The position numbers and the translations under genes are program-made. A DNA stretch of 64,000 nt, from assembly GCA_001179505.1 (NCBI GenBank), contig CDMY01000246.1:47865-111864 (forward strand). Direction: 5' to 3'. A model generated the notes under the pieces. The model made no database searches and had not been told where the DNA came from. It saw only the letters and a list, made by a program, of their open reading frames with translations. This document shows positions 10,981-21,964 of the stretch, piece by piece. Position 1 is the first letter of the stretch. Each line of letters opens with the position of its first letter. This stretch comes from Vitrella brassicaformis. Taxonomy: Eukaryota; Sar; Vitrellaceae.

Positions 10981-12294
10981 CTATGCTGTGATGGCCGGTT
11001 GGAAGGACAGGAGGGTCTCCTGGAAGGTCGACTGCATCTTCGGCCACCTGTGACAGACACATTGTGCGACACACAGAGCAAAGCGGTGCATGGCGGGGAT
11101 GACTGTGCAGGCGGGGAGACCAGATCAGCCGTATAATATTTACCTCTTTTCTGAGGTGATGCAGTTGATTTGCCACAGCTTGCCCTCAAAGATGGATAGC
11201 GCCACCAGCTCGTGGACGGTCTCGCCCTGCAACTCAAAAGTGTAGTAAACATGGTCGCCTGCACACAAACATCACAAGACACACACCGCGACACACAGAA
11301 AGACTGGTCCATTTCTTGCCCCTCCTCCCCACCCCTCCTCCCCTGCTCACGTGTTCGTCTGGCGGATGCGCCGATGAGGTTGCAGTTTCTGATTTTGGCG
11401 AGCTTGGCGCCGACCTCAGCGGGGTCGCCCAATGACTCCACTGAGCTGCTCTTGGACACCGGCTGCATTGCATGCCATGGAATAGACAGACAGACATACG
11501 CACACCGCAATGCATTCAATGCCCCCGTACTGTACTCGCCCCATCCATTCCGTTCCATACATTCCCCGCCCCGCACCGCCCCGCCCTGCGTGCCTTTGAT
11601 GCGACTGTGATTTGTTCGAGCTTCTCCACGACGTCCTGCCACTTGACCACATACTGATTCTTGCAACGAGCAACCTGCACACACATACAATACAGACAGA
11701 GGTGAGGTGGCCAACCCACTTGCTCTCAACCCCCCCGGTGTCGTCTGTCTGTCTGTCTGTCTGTCACTCACCTGGTCCTCTGTTCCCACACACTGGAATT
11801 CGTTCCATCCCGAAGGCCGGTTGAGCTTGAAGCCCCGTTGGATGTCGTTGTAGGGCTGCAGCTGTCCCCCCATCCTGTTGGTCGACGGTGGCACCTCAGG
11901 GATGGTGGCGATGGCCTCACCAGCCGCCCACGCACTGCCAACACTGCCTCCTGTCAGCACGGCGGCACTAATGGCGGGCACCAGGGCGGCGAGGCGGTCG
12001 ATGAGAGCCCGCCGAGACTCCTCTGCAGAGGGAGATGAGGACAGTTGCCAAGCAGACGAGGGAGGGGAGTGGGAACCAGGGCTGAGAGATGAACGAAGGA
12101 CAGATCTCCTGAAACGAAACACACACAGCAAGATGGTACACAGACGAGTGCAGTGCAGTGGATGGCTTGGATCTGGGCAAGACTGCACACCTGGCGCTGC
12201 TGGGGAGTACAGTGCGGGAAAAGGCTGCGGCGAGGGGCAGAAGAGTCACGGCAGCTCCCAAGCACATCGCTCTCAACCGATTTGAGCCTGCCAT
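10981..12294 (-). CDS. PsbP-domain photosystem II protein with three-part lumen targeting
   Basis: About five exons; the first is 12294-12140 and the second 12108-11772. The PsbP domain begins at YNDIQRGFKLNRPSGWNEF and continues through YVVKWQDVVEKLEQITV, an IRNCNLIGASARR stretch, VYYTFELQGETVHELVAL and SIFEGKLWQINC, ending FQPAITA at the stop (10981). PsbP-type proteins sit in the thylakoid lumen and stabilise the oxygen-evolving complex or help photosystem assembly. The leader is informative. Residues 1-25 are a signal peptide ending LPLAAAF, with Phe at the transit start. A Ser-rich transit region follows, then SRRALIDRLAALVPA and a hydrophobic run ending GSAWA before AGEAI, which is a twin-arginine thylakoid signal. 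The domain alone does not tell PsbP from PsbP-like (PPL/PPD) relatives. Confidence 0.88.
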
Positions 12295-12506
12295 CGGGAA
12301 AAACAAAGAGCAATCCTCTAGGAAGCTCAGCTCGCAAATCGCGATCTGAGGCATTCCGTGAAACTGCTCGCGATCTGAGGCAGAACGGAACGTCGGGTGC
12401 TCTCCGCTTCGTTATTCGACGTTCTGCCTCGCCTCGAGCGGTTCTCTGTCCTCATCGAGAATCGGAAACCATCATTTCGTGAAGATCTGCCTTTGACGGA
12501 ACTAGC
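12295..12506. promoter_or_regulatory. Divergent promoter region between PsbP and RBR ligase
   Basis: 212 bp between opposed ATGs. It contains a short repeated segment (tcgcgatctgaggca near 12337 and 12369). A shared promoter is inferred from spacing only. Confidence 0.4.
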
Positions 12507-14087
12507 ATGGCGGAAGACGACGAAAACCATGACCGACACTTCGTCTGTGACATCTGCGACGACCAAGGCACCATTACAGAGCTCAAAGGGTGGCGACAAA
12601 CTAAACAGGAAATGGCCATTGCACCTGACACTGATACATGTATGTTGTGTGTTCTGTCTTTCTGCATCTGCAGGTACGACTGCTTTCTGTGTGGCATTCG
12701 GTCTTGCTGGACGTGCTTGCAGCAGTGGATGAGGGGAGGACAGATTCGGTGCCCCGGTCTGTGCCCGCAGGTCATCCCCAGAGACCACATCGCTGAGCAC
12801 ATGGGGTCGACCACCCCTGCCTCAGACTCCTCTGACGTGTCCACGGACGCGGGCGAGGAGAGCGTGCCGAGCGGCTGGTCTTTTCTGGATCGCTATGACA
12901 AGGCCCTCCTGAAGATGGCCCTCAAAGGTTGGTTGGTTAGCCATGGGAGAGGAGAGAGGTCCCGACAAGTGATGTGTTGCGTCGTACTATGTATCTATGG
13001 TTCGGCTGTGGGTGGCTGTGGCTGTGTGTCTTTTGGTGGTGTGCAGGTATGCGTGACGTCCGGTTCTGCCCTCGGTGTGATGTGGCATCGTTCCGGTCAA
13101 CCCCCCTTCATGTCGACCGCGGCCTCACCGGTCCCTGGACGCTCGTCGTGGAAGGCAAACACATGCCCGTACTCTCCACCAAAACCAAGGTGGGTGGGCT
13201 GGTGGCCGGCTGACACGCCCATGCCAAGCGACAACTACACATCACAGGTTTTGCTTTTCGTCACACGCCCATTAGGCCCCCGTCCCCCTCCCTCCCTCCG
13301 CCCCCCTCCCCCCAATAAAGTACCGCCCTCACGAGCTGTTCGCGGCGCTGCGGTGGCACCACGACAGCACGTCCATCCACCCCATCCCCTCACCCGAAGC
13401 ATGCACCAGGATCGTGATGGCGTGGCGAGAGCACCAGCCGCCGGACAAGGAGGTGCTGGCGGTTCTGGACGAGATGCAGAATGGCGGGTGCGCTGAGGGG
13501 CGGGAGGCTCGTGAGGCGGTGATAGCCAGCCTCGAGGGTGGGGGAGGGGAGGAGGACAATGCTGAGGGCCCGAAGGACAGTGACGGCGGGAGGATACCGT
13601 GCCCATATGTCGTCTGCCCTGCTTGGTGAGCGAGCGGGTGTTTGTCCTGACAGCCACCAAGCGAGCATTCACACCTGGGTTGATGTGTGTGTGTGTGTGT
13701 GTGTGTCGACCAGTGATCATGAGTTTTGCTTCATGTGCACGTCGTCGTGGCATCCTGGGGTGACGTGTGAGGTCCACGAGCGGGAGAAGCGTACCGATCT
13801 CGCCTCAGCCTATGACACGGGGGAGACCAGACGGTGCCCGACGTGTGCCGCCAAAGTCGAGAAGAACGGTCGGTGCACATCTATGGCTGGATGGATGGAT
13901 GGAGGGAGGGAGGGAGGGAGGGAGAGGTGTCTGCAGCCACACCACCCAAGCAGCCACATGGATGGTCATTTCTCTGTCTGTCCATGTGTGTGTTGGTGCA
14001 GGTGGGTGTGACCATATGCTGTGCACCGAGTGTTGGACGGACTGGTGCTGGGCGTGCGGACGGCTGGACAGCGAGTGTGCATGCTGA
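12507..14087 (+). CDS. RBR-type E3 ubiquitin ligase (RING1-IBR-RING2)
   Basis: Six exons: 12507-12588, 12674-12927, 13047-13189, 13321-13625, 13714-13868, 14002-14087. RING1 is CDICDD, YDCFLCGIRSCWTCL and CPGLC. The IBR begins MRDVRFCPRCD and ends CPYVVCPACDHEFCFMC then WHPGVTC; about 130 residues are inserted between its two halves, far longer than usual. RING2 reads RRCPTCAAKVEKN, then GGCDHMLCTECWTDWCWACG across the last intron, so the catalytic Cys (in GGCDHM) is present. RBR ligases take ubiquitin from an E2 onto this Cys before passing it to the substrate. The protein is short, ends right after RING2 and has no other recognised domain, so its substrate cannot be guessed. Confidence 0.92.
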
Positions 14088-14846
14088 CATGACACGACAT
14101 GCTGACATGACACGTTTTGGTTGGCCGCAACTGATGGCGGTGCGGTTTTTGGGGTGGGGGCTGCGGTGGATTTTGACAGTCACCGAATCGATCAAGATTG
14201 GCAGCGAGCGAAGGGTAGCCCTTGCTTAGGCGAAACCCGTTTTGTGGTGCTGTGCTGTGCTGTTCTGTGCCCTCTTCTCTTGTTTGTAAGAAAGACTGAC
14301 TGCACGTGTCGTGTCGTGTGCTGCTGAGAGTGCTGAGAGCTCGTGTGGCTCCTTGTCCTTGTGGCCCTTGCAAGCTCATCGTCATTCTGCCCACCAGCCA
14401 GAGCGAAAAAAGAGCCACGGGGCTTCTCTGACCGACCGAAAAAGCGACGCACTCTCTGCAGACAGACAGACAGACAGACAGACGTGTGTGTATTTGTATA
14501 TGTGTTATGGGACATGCCAATGAACAGTGTAATGTGTGTGTAGAGACCTGCTGGATCAACAGGCTAAATAGGCTGTGTGTGAGGTTACTCCTGTGACCGT
14601 AATCAATCCGTGGATTGAGCCAAGCAAGTCGCTGCTTCACATATCATGCACACATGCCATGTCTGTCTGTATGTCGGTATGCATCCCGTCTCGAGTCCAT
14701 CCATCCATCCATTCACCAGTTTGTCCATCCATCCATCACGCACGGCCATTGTCCCCTCCCCCCCTCTCTACATCCCACCCACCGCCCAGCAGCTCAGTGT
14801 ACGCAGCTATCCACACTTTACTGTGGTTTGTGTGCGCGAGGGGCAG
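14088..14846. other. Convergent intergenic region with simple repeats
   Basis: About 760 bp between the RBR ligase and kinase copy 1. It contains a CAGA tract (about 14461-14482) and CCAT tracts (14697-14735). From about 14680 it matches, inverted, the sequence downstream of kinase copy 3 (to about 45800), marking one end of the duplicated block. No gene seen. Confidence 0.55.
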
Positions 14847-16397
14847 TTAGGCCACCTTGCGCTTCTTGCGCTTCCTCTCCACCTCATTAGCCCCACCGTC
14901 CTGTCCCTTGTCCGCCTGCAGACGGCCCTTCTTGGCCTCGCCCGCCATCACCAAACCCCCGCCCTCGCCGTGCTGCACCCCGCCATCCACAGCACTCGGG
15001 GCCGCCCGCTTCTTATTGCGCCGGGGGCGCATGCGGTATCGGCGGCCGTTGTCCTGTGGCTGCTCTTGCACAGCAGCAGCAGCAGGGACCACAGCAGGGA
15101 CGACGGCAGCGGCAGCGATGGCAGCAGGGGGAGGTGTCTGAGCATGGGGTGCCTGAGCTTGGGGCGCCTCGATGGAGGGCGGCTCGTAGACCGGCTCCAC
15201 CTCGATGCGCGGCGTGTAGGGCTGGATGAACTGGCCGCCGACGTCAGCCGCCCAGTGCTGAAACTCCTGCACCCAACACACACACACAAATGAATGGGCC
15301 AGGAGAGGTGGAGGTGGTGCGTGTGAGGGTGATGGAGGCACTCTGCTGGTGGTGTGAGTTGGCTGGGTACCTGTTTGTCCAGATCGTCAAAGTAGGGGTG
15401 ATTAACCGCCTCCGCCGCCGTCAAACGCTCAGCGGGGTCAAACCTAATCAGACTGACACACACAGTTGACAGAGGAATGCAGCCATGGGAGGGAGGGAGG
15501 GAGGTTGCTGATGGGCTGACGTACTCGTAGAGAAAGTCGAACTTCTCGTCGGTGATGGTCACGCCGTTCTCGCCCTCGGCCAGGGTCTTCTGGAACTTGG
15601 CGCGCACCTCGGCCTTGCTGCGCTGCGGAATCCGCGGCAGGGTAAGGCACTGCACAGACACACAGCCGGACGGACTCGTGTTTGTGCTTTGTGTGTCTGT
15701 GGTGCTTTGGTTCCATACGTGTGAGTTATACAGCGGCAGGTTGAGCGCCCGCAGTCTGCTGTGCGGCGGCAGCCCCAGCAAATCGATCATCTTAATCAGC
15801 GAGCCATAGTCAGAACCCATAGGACACTAACACACACAGACAGACAGAGAAGTACACACACTTATCTCTGTCTGTGTGTGTGTGGCTGTGTGTGGCTGTG
15901 TGTGTGTGCATGGCTCGGTCGGTCGGCGAGTGGCTGACTCACATCGAAGGGCGAGCGACGGCATCCGAGCATCTCAGCGAATATGCAGCCTGCACACACA
16001 CAGACAGACAGACACACAAAAAGCATCCCGCAGGTGCCATGTGTGAGTCCCTCCCTCCCTCCCTCATACCAGCAGCCCAGATGTCCACGGCCGTCCCGTG
16101 TGTCCGCTGCCCCAGCACCATCTCGGGCGCCTTATACGATGGCGTCCCCAACGCAGTCGGGTTCTGATGAATGGCACAACGGATTCACACGTGTCGCTGA
16201 CACATGGCGCCGCTGGGTCAGTGCGGTGTTTACGGTGTGCCGGACGGGCGGGGCGCCGAGGCTGTCCAGCAGGCGGCCGTGGCCGAGATTGGTCAACAAC
16301 AACTTCTCACTGCATCCACACAGACACGTAGACCGACACAGTGGGTGTGTGTGGGGTGTGGGAGGTGTCGCATACCGTCCAGGTGTCGTGCTGTTGT

Positions 16398-16428
<31 letters not shown>

Positions 16429-17120
16429 ATGGGCGATGTCGTGCGAGTGAACGTGGGCCAACGACAACAGCAGCTGTCCAATCCAACACACAGCAGATGG
16501 GGGGCATCCCATGGCTGTGTGTGCCTCTCTCCTTAGTACCTGGAACATATAGCGCTTGACCTGCTCGGGCGGCAGAATCCGCGGCACTTTGACCTTTCGC
16601 TGCATTCGCGAATGCTGACAGCACACACGATGGTCCATCCATCCGTCGGCTCTGTCGGTTTCCTTGGTTTGTTTGCTGGTTTGCTTACCGGTGGGAACAT
16701 GCGGCGGAGGAACCTGAAGAGGTCGCCGCCGGAGGCATACTCCATGACCATGTAGAGCCGCCCCTCCTCGCCAGACACCCAGGCCTCCACCACCTTGGCA
16801 ACATTCTCGTGCTTCATCTTAGTCAGAATGGCCTGCATCACTCACAGCCACACACACATCCACACCCGCCACACATCACACGCCCTCCCCCCTCCATCCC
16901 TCCCCACCTCACCACGTCGCGGACCGCCTCGACAGGGATACCCTCCCAGCAGGTCGAGAAGTCCTGCACCTTGGCTGCGAACAGACGGCCCGCCGGCCCT
17001 TTGCCCTTCTCACGTACCAGCACCACCTTGCCGAACGAGCCGGCGCCCAGCTCACCCAACGACATCGTACTTGGCATACAGAGTCGGGTCGTTGTATAGG
17101 TCAACCTCGCACGCCGACAT
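14847..17120 (-). pseudogene. Ser/Thr protein kinase copy 1, frameshifted near start, DFG Asp replaced by Asn
   Basis: About ten exons, the same structure as the intact copy at 43245-45607. Motifs in order: GELGAGSFGKV (P-loop), FAAKV (Lys), HRDLKPANVLLN (catalytic loop), TNLGHG (DFG position), GTPSYKAPEMVLG (APE), and a Pro/Ala-rich tail ending in basic ERKRKKRK, a likely nuclear signal. Two changes separate it from copies 2 and 3. First, an extra base in a C run at 17055-17057 puts the ATG at 17120 out of frame just before the P-loop; a later in-frame ATG (MPSTMSLGELGAG) could still give a product. Second, the metal-binding Asp of DLG, seen in copy 3, is Asn here (codon at 16288-16290). It is either a pseudogene or an N-terminally altered pseudokinase. 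The kinase subfamily was not recognised. Confidence 0.75.
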
Positions 17121-17516
17121 GGCGAGTGCGTTGCCCTGGCTGGGCCTCCCAGATGGACGGTGGGCCTGTCAACAGCTGCTATGCCGTTGAGCACCTGCAG
17201 GCCTGTGGGGAGCGGCTGACCCGCTCGCGCTGGCCGTCTGATGGACTCGACTGAGGCCGGATGACCTGCCGCTACACTGCCGTCGGCGGCAAGAGCCTCC
17301 AACGCCGTCACGATGCCGTGGACGAGAGCGGGGGACGAGAGCGAGTGTCAGAGCCGATGAACGTCAGCTCAAATAGTCCCTTTCCATGAAGACCGGGCGG
17401 TGTTTACTGTGTGGGACGATGAATGCGGAAGAATGCACCCCCTCCCGCCTCTTTCGAGTTAGAGCATGATGTGGTACACGGCAGATCTGTGCAGTGTTTG
17501 GCGTTGAGGACTGCTC
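17121..17516. promoter_or_regulatory. Divergent intergenic region of module copy 1
   Basis: About 396 bp between kinase copy 1 and F-box copy A. It matches 18820-19247 but lacks several short segments that copy 2 has, for example around the ttctcaggacgg stretch near 18950. A shared promoter is likely. Confidence 0.45.
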
Positions 17517-18249
17517 ATGGATGCGGTGAGCGGTTGCGAGTTGGGAGGCTGGCATGAGTTTGTTTGTCATGGTCTTCGTGTGTGTGTCATCTCGCAGCTG
17601 AAGTCTGAGGCGGCGGGCATCGAGCACAGCCTGGACCAGTTGCTGCAACTGCAGTCAAAGGTGAGCATGAAGATACACGTGGTTGAGAAGCCCATGTGCT
17701 CACACAGCTTGACTTCTGTGTGGTGTGGTTGTTGCAGGTTGGTGGCTGTCTGTCGCAGATCAAGCAGCTGGAGCTGTCCAATGACGGCCCTGCACAGGTC
17801 AGTCAGTCAGGGCTGTGTGGCCCGATTGGTCGACTGACTTGTGGTCTTTTTTGTCTCTTCTCAACACTGCAGGCGTCTTGTCATGAGTCGTTGCGCCTTC
17901 AGCTGTCGCTGCTGGCCGGCCACTGCACGGCCTCTGTCAACCAGCTGTCGTGCTTGGCACCCGCCCTCTCCAGTGCCGTAGATGCGCTCACACCAGTAGG
18001 GGACGCACCGCCTACCATCAGCCCGGCAGCCGCAGCAACCGATGGGCAGACAGAGGTGCGCACGAAGAATGGCCACAACGGACTGTGCATAAGGGGGTTC
18101 GCCTTTTACCTTGCTGTGGTGTGATGTCAGGTGGCTGCGGAGAGGCGTCCGTCATATCGTCTAGTGCATAGGAGCGGCAATGCACCACCACCCGACGAGG
18201 ACCCGGTAAGAGCCACGCATACATCAGATACACACATACCCACTGATGT
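17517..18249 (+). CDS. F-box-like family protein copy A, 3' part lost in assembly gap
   Basis: Exons: 17517-17525 (only MDA), 17598-17660, 17738-17797, 17873-18055, 18131-18205. The product so far is a helical N-terminus (KSEAAGIEHSLDQLLQLQSK, QIKQLELSNDG, LRLQLSLLAGHC) and an Ala/Pro/Thr-rich linker. The next exon, which in the paralogues holds the F-box-like motif, should start just past the gap. Sequence is almost identical to copy B. The start is supported by paralogues B, D and E, which all begin MDA or MDV followed at once by a GT donor. Confidence 0.6.
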
Positions 18250-18549
18250 NNNNNNNNNNNNNNNNNNNNNNNNNNNNNNNNNNNNNNNNNNNNNNNNNNN
18301 NNNNNNNNNNNNNNNNNNNNNNNNNNNNNNNNNNNNNNNNNNNNNNNNNNNNNNNNNNNNNNNNNNNNNNNNNNNNNNNNNNNNNNNNNNNNNNNNNNNN
18401 NNNNNNNNNNNNNNNNNNNNNNNNNNNNNNNNNNNNNNNNNNNNNNNNNNNNNNNNNNNNNNNNNNNNNNNNNNNNNNNNNNNNNNNNNNNNNNNNNNNN
18501 NNNNNNNNNNNNNNNNNNNNNNNNNNNNNNNNNNNNNNNNNNNNNNNNN
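18250..18549. other. Assembly gap, 300 N
   Basis: Exactly 300 unknown bases. The left flank is an intron of F-box copy A and the right flank is the first intron of a kinase copy on minus. If both genes were whole, several kilobases would be needed here, so 300 is probably a placeholder size or marks a misjoin. Confidence 0.95.
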
Positions 18550-18819
18550 ACATCCACACCCGCCACACATCACACGCCCACCCACCCCTCCCTCCCTGCC
18601 TCCCAACCTCACCACGTCGCGGACCGCCTCGACAGGGATACCCTCCCAGCAGGTCGAGAAGTCCTGGACCTTGGCCGCGAACAGACGGCCCGCCGGCCCT
18701 TTGCCCTTCTCCCACACCAGCACCACCTTGCCGAACGAACCGGCGCCCAGCTCACCAACGACATCGTACTTGTCATAGAGAGTCGGGTCGTTGTATAGGT
18801 CAACCTCGCACGCCGACAT
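18550..18819 (-). CDS. Ser/Thr kinase copy 2, first exon only, cut by gap
   Basis: From the ATG at 18819 it reads MSACEVDLYNDPTLYDKYD, then the P-loop GELGAGSFGKV, FAAKVQDFSTCWEG and VEAVRDV. It then enters an intron that runs into the gap. It lacks the extra base seen in copy 1 and is nearly identical to copy 3 (43245). It is either a truncated duplicate or the start of a gene lost in the gap. Confidence 0.7.
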
Positions 18820-19247
18820 GGCGAGTGCGTTGCCCTGGCTGGGCCTCCCAGATGGACGGTGGGCCTGTCAACAGCTGCTATGCCGTTGAGCCCCTGCAGG
18901 CCTGTGGGGAGCGGCTGACCCGCTCGCGCTGGCCGTCTGATGAGCTGTTCTCAGGACGGCTCGACTGTGGCCGGATGAGCTGCCGCCAATTGGCTGCCGC
19001 TACACTGCCGTCCGCAAGAGCCTCCAACGCCGTCACGATGCCGTGGCAATTGTGCCGTGGGGGGACGAGAGCGAGTGTCAGAGCCGATGAACGTCAGCTC
19101 AAATAGTCGCCGTCCATGACGAGCGGGCGGTGTTTACTGTGTGGGACGATGAATGCGGAAGAATGCATTCCTTGCGTGCCTCTTTCGGGTTAGAGCATGA
19201 TGTGGTACACGGCAGATCTGTGCAGAGTTTGGCGTTGAGGGCTTCTC
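18820..19247. promoter_or_regulatory. Divergent intergenic region of module copy 2
   Basis: About 428 bp between opposed ATGs. It carries an inverted pair of CAATTG-containing segments (near 18986 and 19044). It is probably a shared promoter. The same region of copy 3 is partly hidden in the second gap. Confidence 0.45.
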
Positions 19248-21964
19248 ATGGATGCGGTGAGCGGTTGCGAGTTGGGAGGCTGGCATGAGTTTGTTTGTCA
19301 TGGTCTTCGTGTGTGTGTGATCTTGCAGCTGAAGTCTGAGGCGGCGGGCATCGAGCACAGCCTGGACCAGCTGCTGCAACTGCAGTCAAAGGTGAGCATG
19401 AAGATACACGTGGTTGAGAAGCCCATGTGCTCACACAGCTTGACTTCTGTGTGGTGTGTTTGGTGCAGGTTGGTGGCTGTCTGTCGCAGATCAAGCAGCT
19501 GGAGCTGTCCAATGACGGCCCTGCACAGGTCAGTCAGTCAGGGCTGTGTGGCCCGATTGGTCGACTGACTTGTGGTCTTTTTTGTCTCTTCTCAACACTG
19601 CAGGCGTCTTGTCATGAGTCGTTGCGCCTTCAGCTGTCGCTGCTGGCCGGCCACTGCACGGCCTCTGTCAACCAGCTGTCGTGCTTGGCACCCGCCCTCT
19701 CCAGTGCCGTAGATGCGCTCACACCAGTAGGGGACGCACCGCCTACCATCAGCCCGGCAGCCGCAGCAACCGATGGGCAGACAGAGGTGCGCACGAAGAA
19801 TGGCCACAACGGACTGTGCATAAGGGGGTTCGCCTTTTACCTTGCTGTGGTGTGATGTCAGGTGGCTGCGGAGAGGCGTCCGTCATATCGTCTAGTGCAT
19901 AGGAGCGGCAATGCACCACCACCCGACGAGGACCCGGTAAGAGCCACGCATACATCAGATACACACATACCCACTGATGTCCTGTTGGTTGACAATTCAG
20001 GCCCGCCTTCGTCTGTCCCGTGACGCACTCTCCAATGTGTTCGGCCACCTGCAGCCTTCACTTGACGCGCCACCGCCGGCCCCTCGGCACGCCCCTCTTC
20101 CATCAGTCGGCCGCCACCTACACCAAGCTGGTCATCGACTGTAAGGGCGACAAGGCGCGGCGCATGTGGGAGACCATGCCGCTGGCCGTGGCGCAGAGAT
20201 GGGGCAAGAGGGCGACCAACGTGCGAGAGATCAAGCGTCGCCATCCCGCGGGCCGAGAGGGCTGGTGTCGCGGGACGTGGATGGCCTTAGTGGAGGGACA
20301 CGCCGTCGGCCGGGCGGCCATCGCAGACAAGAAGCGACGGGAGAGGGAGGGCGGGGAGGGGACTGCTGCTGCCGCGGCAGAGCAAGATGATGACGGCAGC
20401 TGGTCGGCCGACGAGGGCACATTGGAGGTGCTGTCATTCGAGGCCGTCGAGCTCGACGACATCAGTCGCCTCCCCCGCCCTCCCCCCTCATCTGCCCTGC
20501 CCGCCGCCCGCTCCGCCCCCGTCCACCTGCCGGCACTCAAAACCGTCGACAACATACCCGATGAGTGCCTGGCTGCTCGCGTGGGGCGCCCGTGGCGGAC
20601 ACCTGCCATCAAGACGCTCATCACTCGAGTCCATTTTGGTGCGTCCAAGGAGGCTGTGAAGGCGTGGCTAAACGGCTGCGAGGCCATTGAGGTGCTCGAC
20701 CCCGCCATGTTGGGCGCCGACGATGCGGTGGATGTGCTGAGTGCGCTGCCCGCTGACGGGAAGTCGCTCGGGTCACTTCGCACTCTGCGAGGCGTCCGGG
20801 TTGGTCGGGGTGGCCCCGCTGACATCGACCGACTGCGTGAGGTGCTGGTGGGGAGGGGCGCCAAGCGGTGGATCAGCGAGCTCAAGATCGACATGCGTGG
20901 TGTTCGTTCGTACACAGACGAGGACTGGGAGAGACTGCAGAAGGCCGCACAGCTCGTGTAAGGACACATGGGAAGGGGAAGGTCAGGTCTGCGTGACGCA
21001 CACCGATGTGGTCGTCTTTTCTGCAGTGATGCCGTTGCGCATCGTGAGGCGTTTTCGCAGCCGATTGTCCGCGCAGCCACGGACGGTTTCTTTGACGTGG
21101 GACTCCTCTCCCGCAGCAGAACTGCTACCCCCACCGTCCAGACCCTCATCAGTGATTTCGCCAAGACGGCTGCTACCGTGTCGTACCGAGGAGAAGACGG
21201 GACCATCCCTGCAGACGGCACATTCCCCACCGCTAGCAAACTGCAGCTTGAAAGCGGTGCCCTCGACGATGAGGCCAAGAAGGAGCGCGCAGTCGAGATC
21301 GCCTCCAACATGCCCAACCTGTCACACATCCAGGCAGAAGACCCCTTTCACACACCTGCTGGTGAGGTGTGGACGTTCCTCGAGCGGCTGCAGACGGCGC
21401 TGGTCAGCAAGGGGAGAGAGAGAAGCTTGTCGGTGGAGATGCGTCTGCCGGCAAGTGCAGTTGTGGAGCCCGTGCACACTGACCGGAGCCCGTGTCTGTG
21501 GGGGCGTCGCAGCAACGACAAGCTGCCGCCGGTCGAGGACGTGACGATCACCGTGGATGGTGAGGCGGGACGGGAGTGCGTGGGAGAACCACCACACATG
21601 GCGCCCGTGTGTATTGTCCGTGTTACTTCATTGTAGGCGGTGTAGAGGATGACGACTTGGAGCCCTTCTACCGGCGCGTGATGGCCTCTGTGGCCTCATT
21701 CAGCAACGAGCTCAAGGTGCGCCTCAAACCACCCACACAGACAGCTGCGGGGCGATGTGTGTGTGCCCACTGTCCTGTTGCCCGAATCAATGACAGGGCC
21801 ACAAGAAGACCGAAGTGTACTGATGGAACGACGAGGAGGCTGCGGCCGACTTCGAGCGGCGTTTCCTGACTGAGCAGGTTGGCCTCAACTTCAGCGGTGG
21901 GCCGTACAAGTTCAGCTTCCATCGCTTCTTTCGTTACGCGCTGGTTGTCGAGCGCCGCACGTAA
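19248..21964 (+). pseudogene. F-box-like family copy B, broken
   Basis: Same exon plan as copy A, then an F-box-like motif (LRLSRDALSNVFGHLQP), a long middle domain, an alpha-helical SDAVAHREAFSQ exon, and a short C-terminal exon. Two lesions are seen against copies C, D and E. At about 20055-20063 seven bases replace the nine that encode WEL, which shifts the frame inside the F-box. A TGA at 21821-21823 interrupts the last exon (EVY stop WNDEEA), where the paralogues read a run of acidic residues. The middle domain remains open for over 300 codons (20020-20961), so decay looks recent. Function of the family is unknown; F-box proteins usually bring substrates to SCF ubiquitin ligases. Confidence 0.75.

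Larger units (their letters stand above)
14680..18249. repeat. Segmental duplication, copy 1 (kinase/F-box module)
   Basis: This block holds a kinase (minus) and the start of an F-box-like gene (plus). It matches 40033-45800 in inverted orientation. Its right part (from about 16855) matches 18550-19979 in direct orientation and is nearly identical over the F-box exons. It ends at an assembly gap. Confidence 0.85.
18550..19979. repeat. Segmental duplication, copy 2, direct repeat of about 16855-18249
   Basis: Kinase first exon, divergent spacer and the first five exons of the F-box gene repeat those of copy 1 at a distance of about 1.7 kb. The F-box exons are nearly identical. The spacer shows small insertions or deletions. 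Confidence 0.85.

Noticed and set aside
18127-18819. Long frames passing through the N runs
   Set aside because: They contain only unknown residues across the gap and are not evidence of coding.
20118-21329. Minus-strand frame of about 400 codons over F-box copy B
   Set aside because: Antisense shadow of the F-box middle domain; Ser/Arg-rich composition follows from the sense codons and similar shadows appear opposite the other copies.
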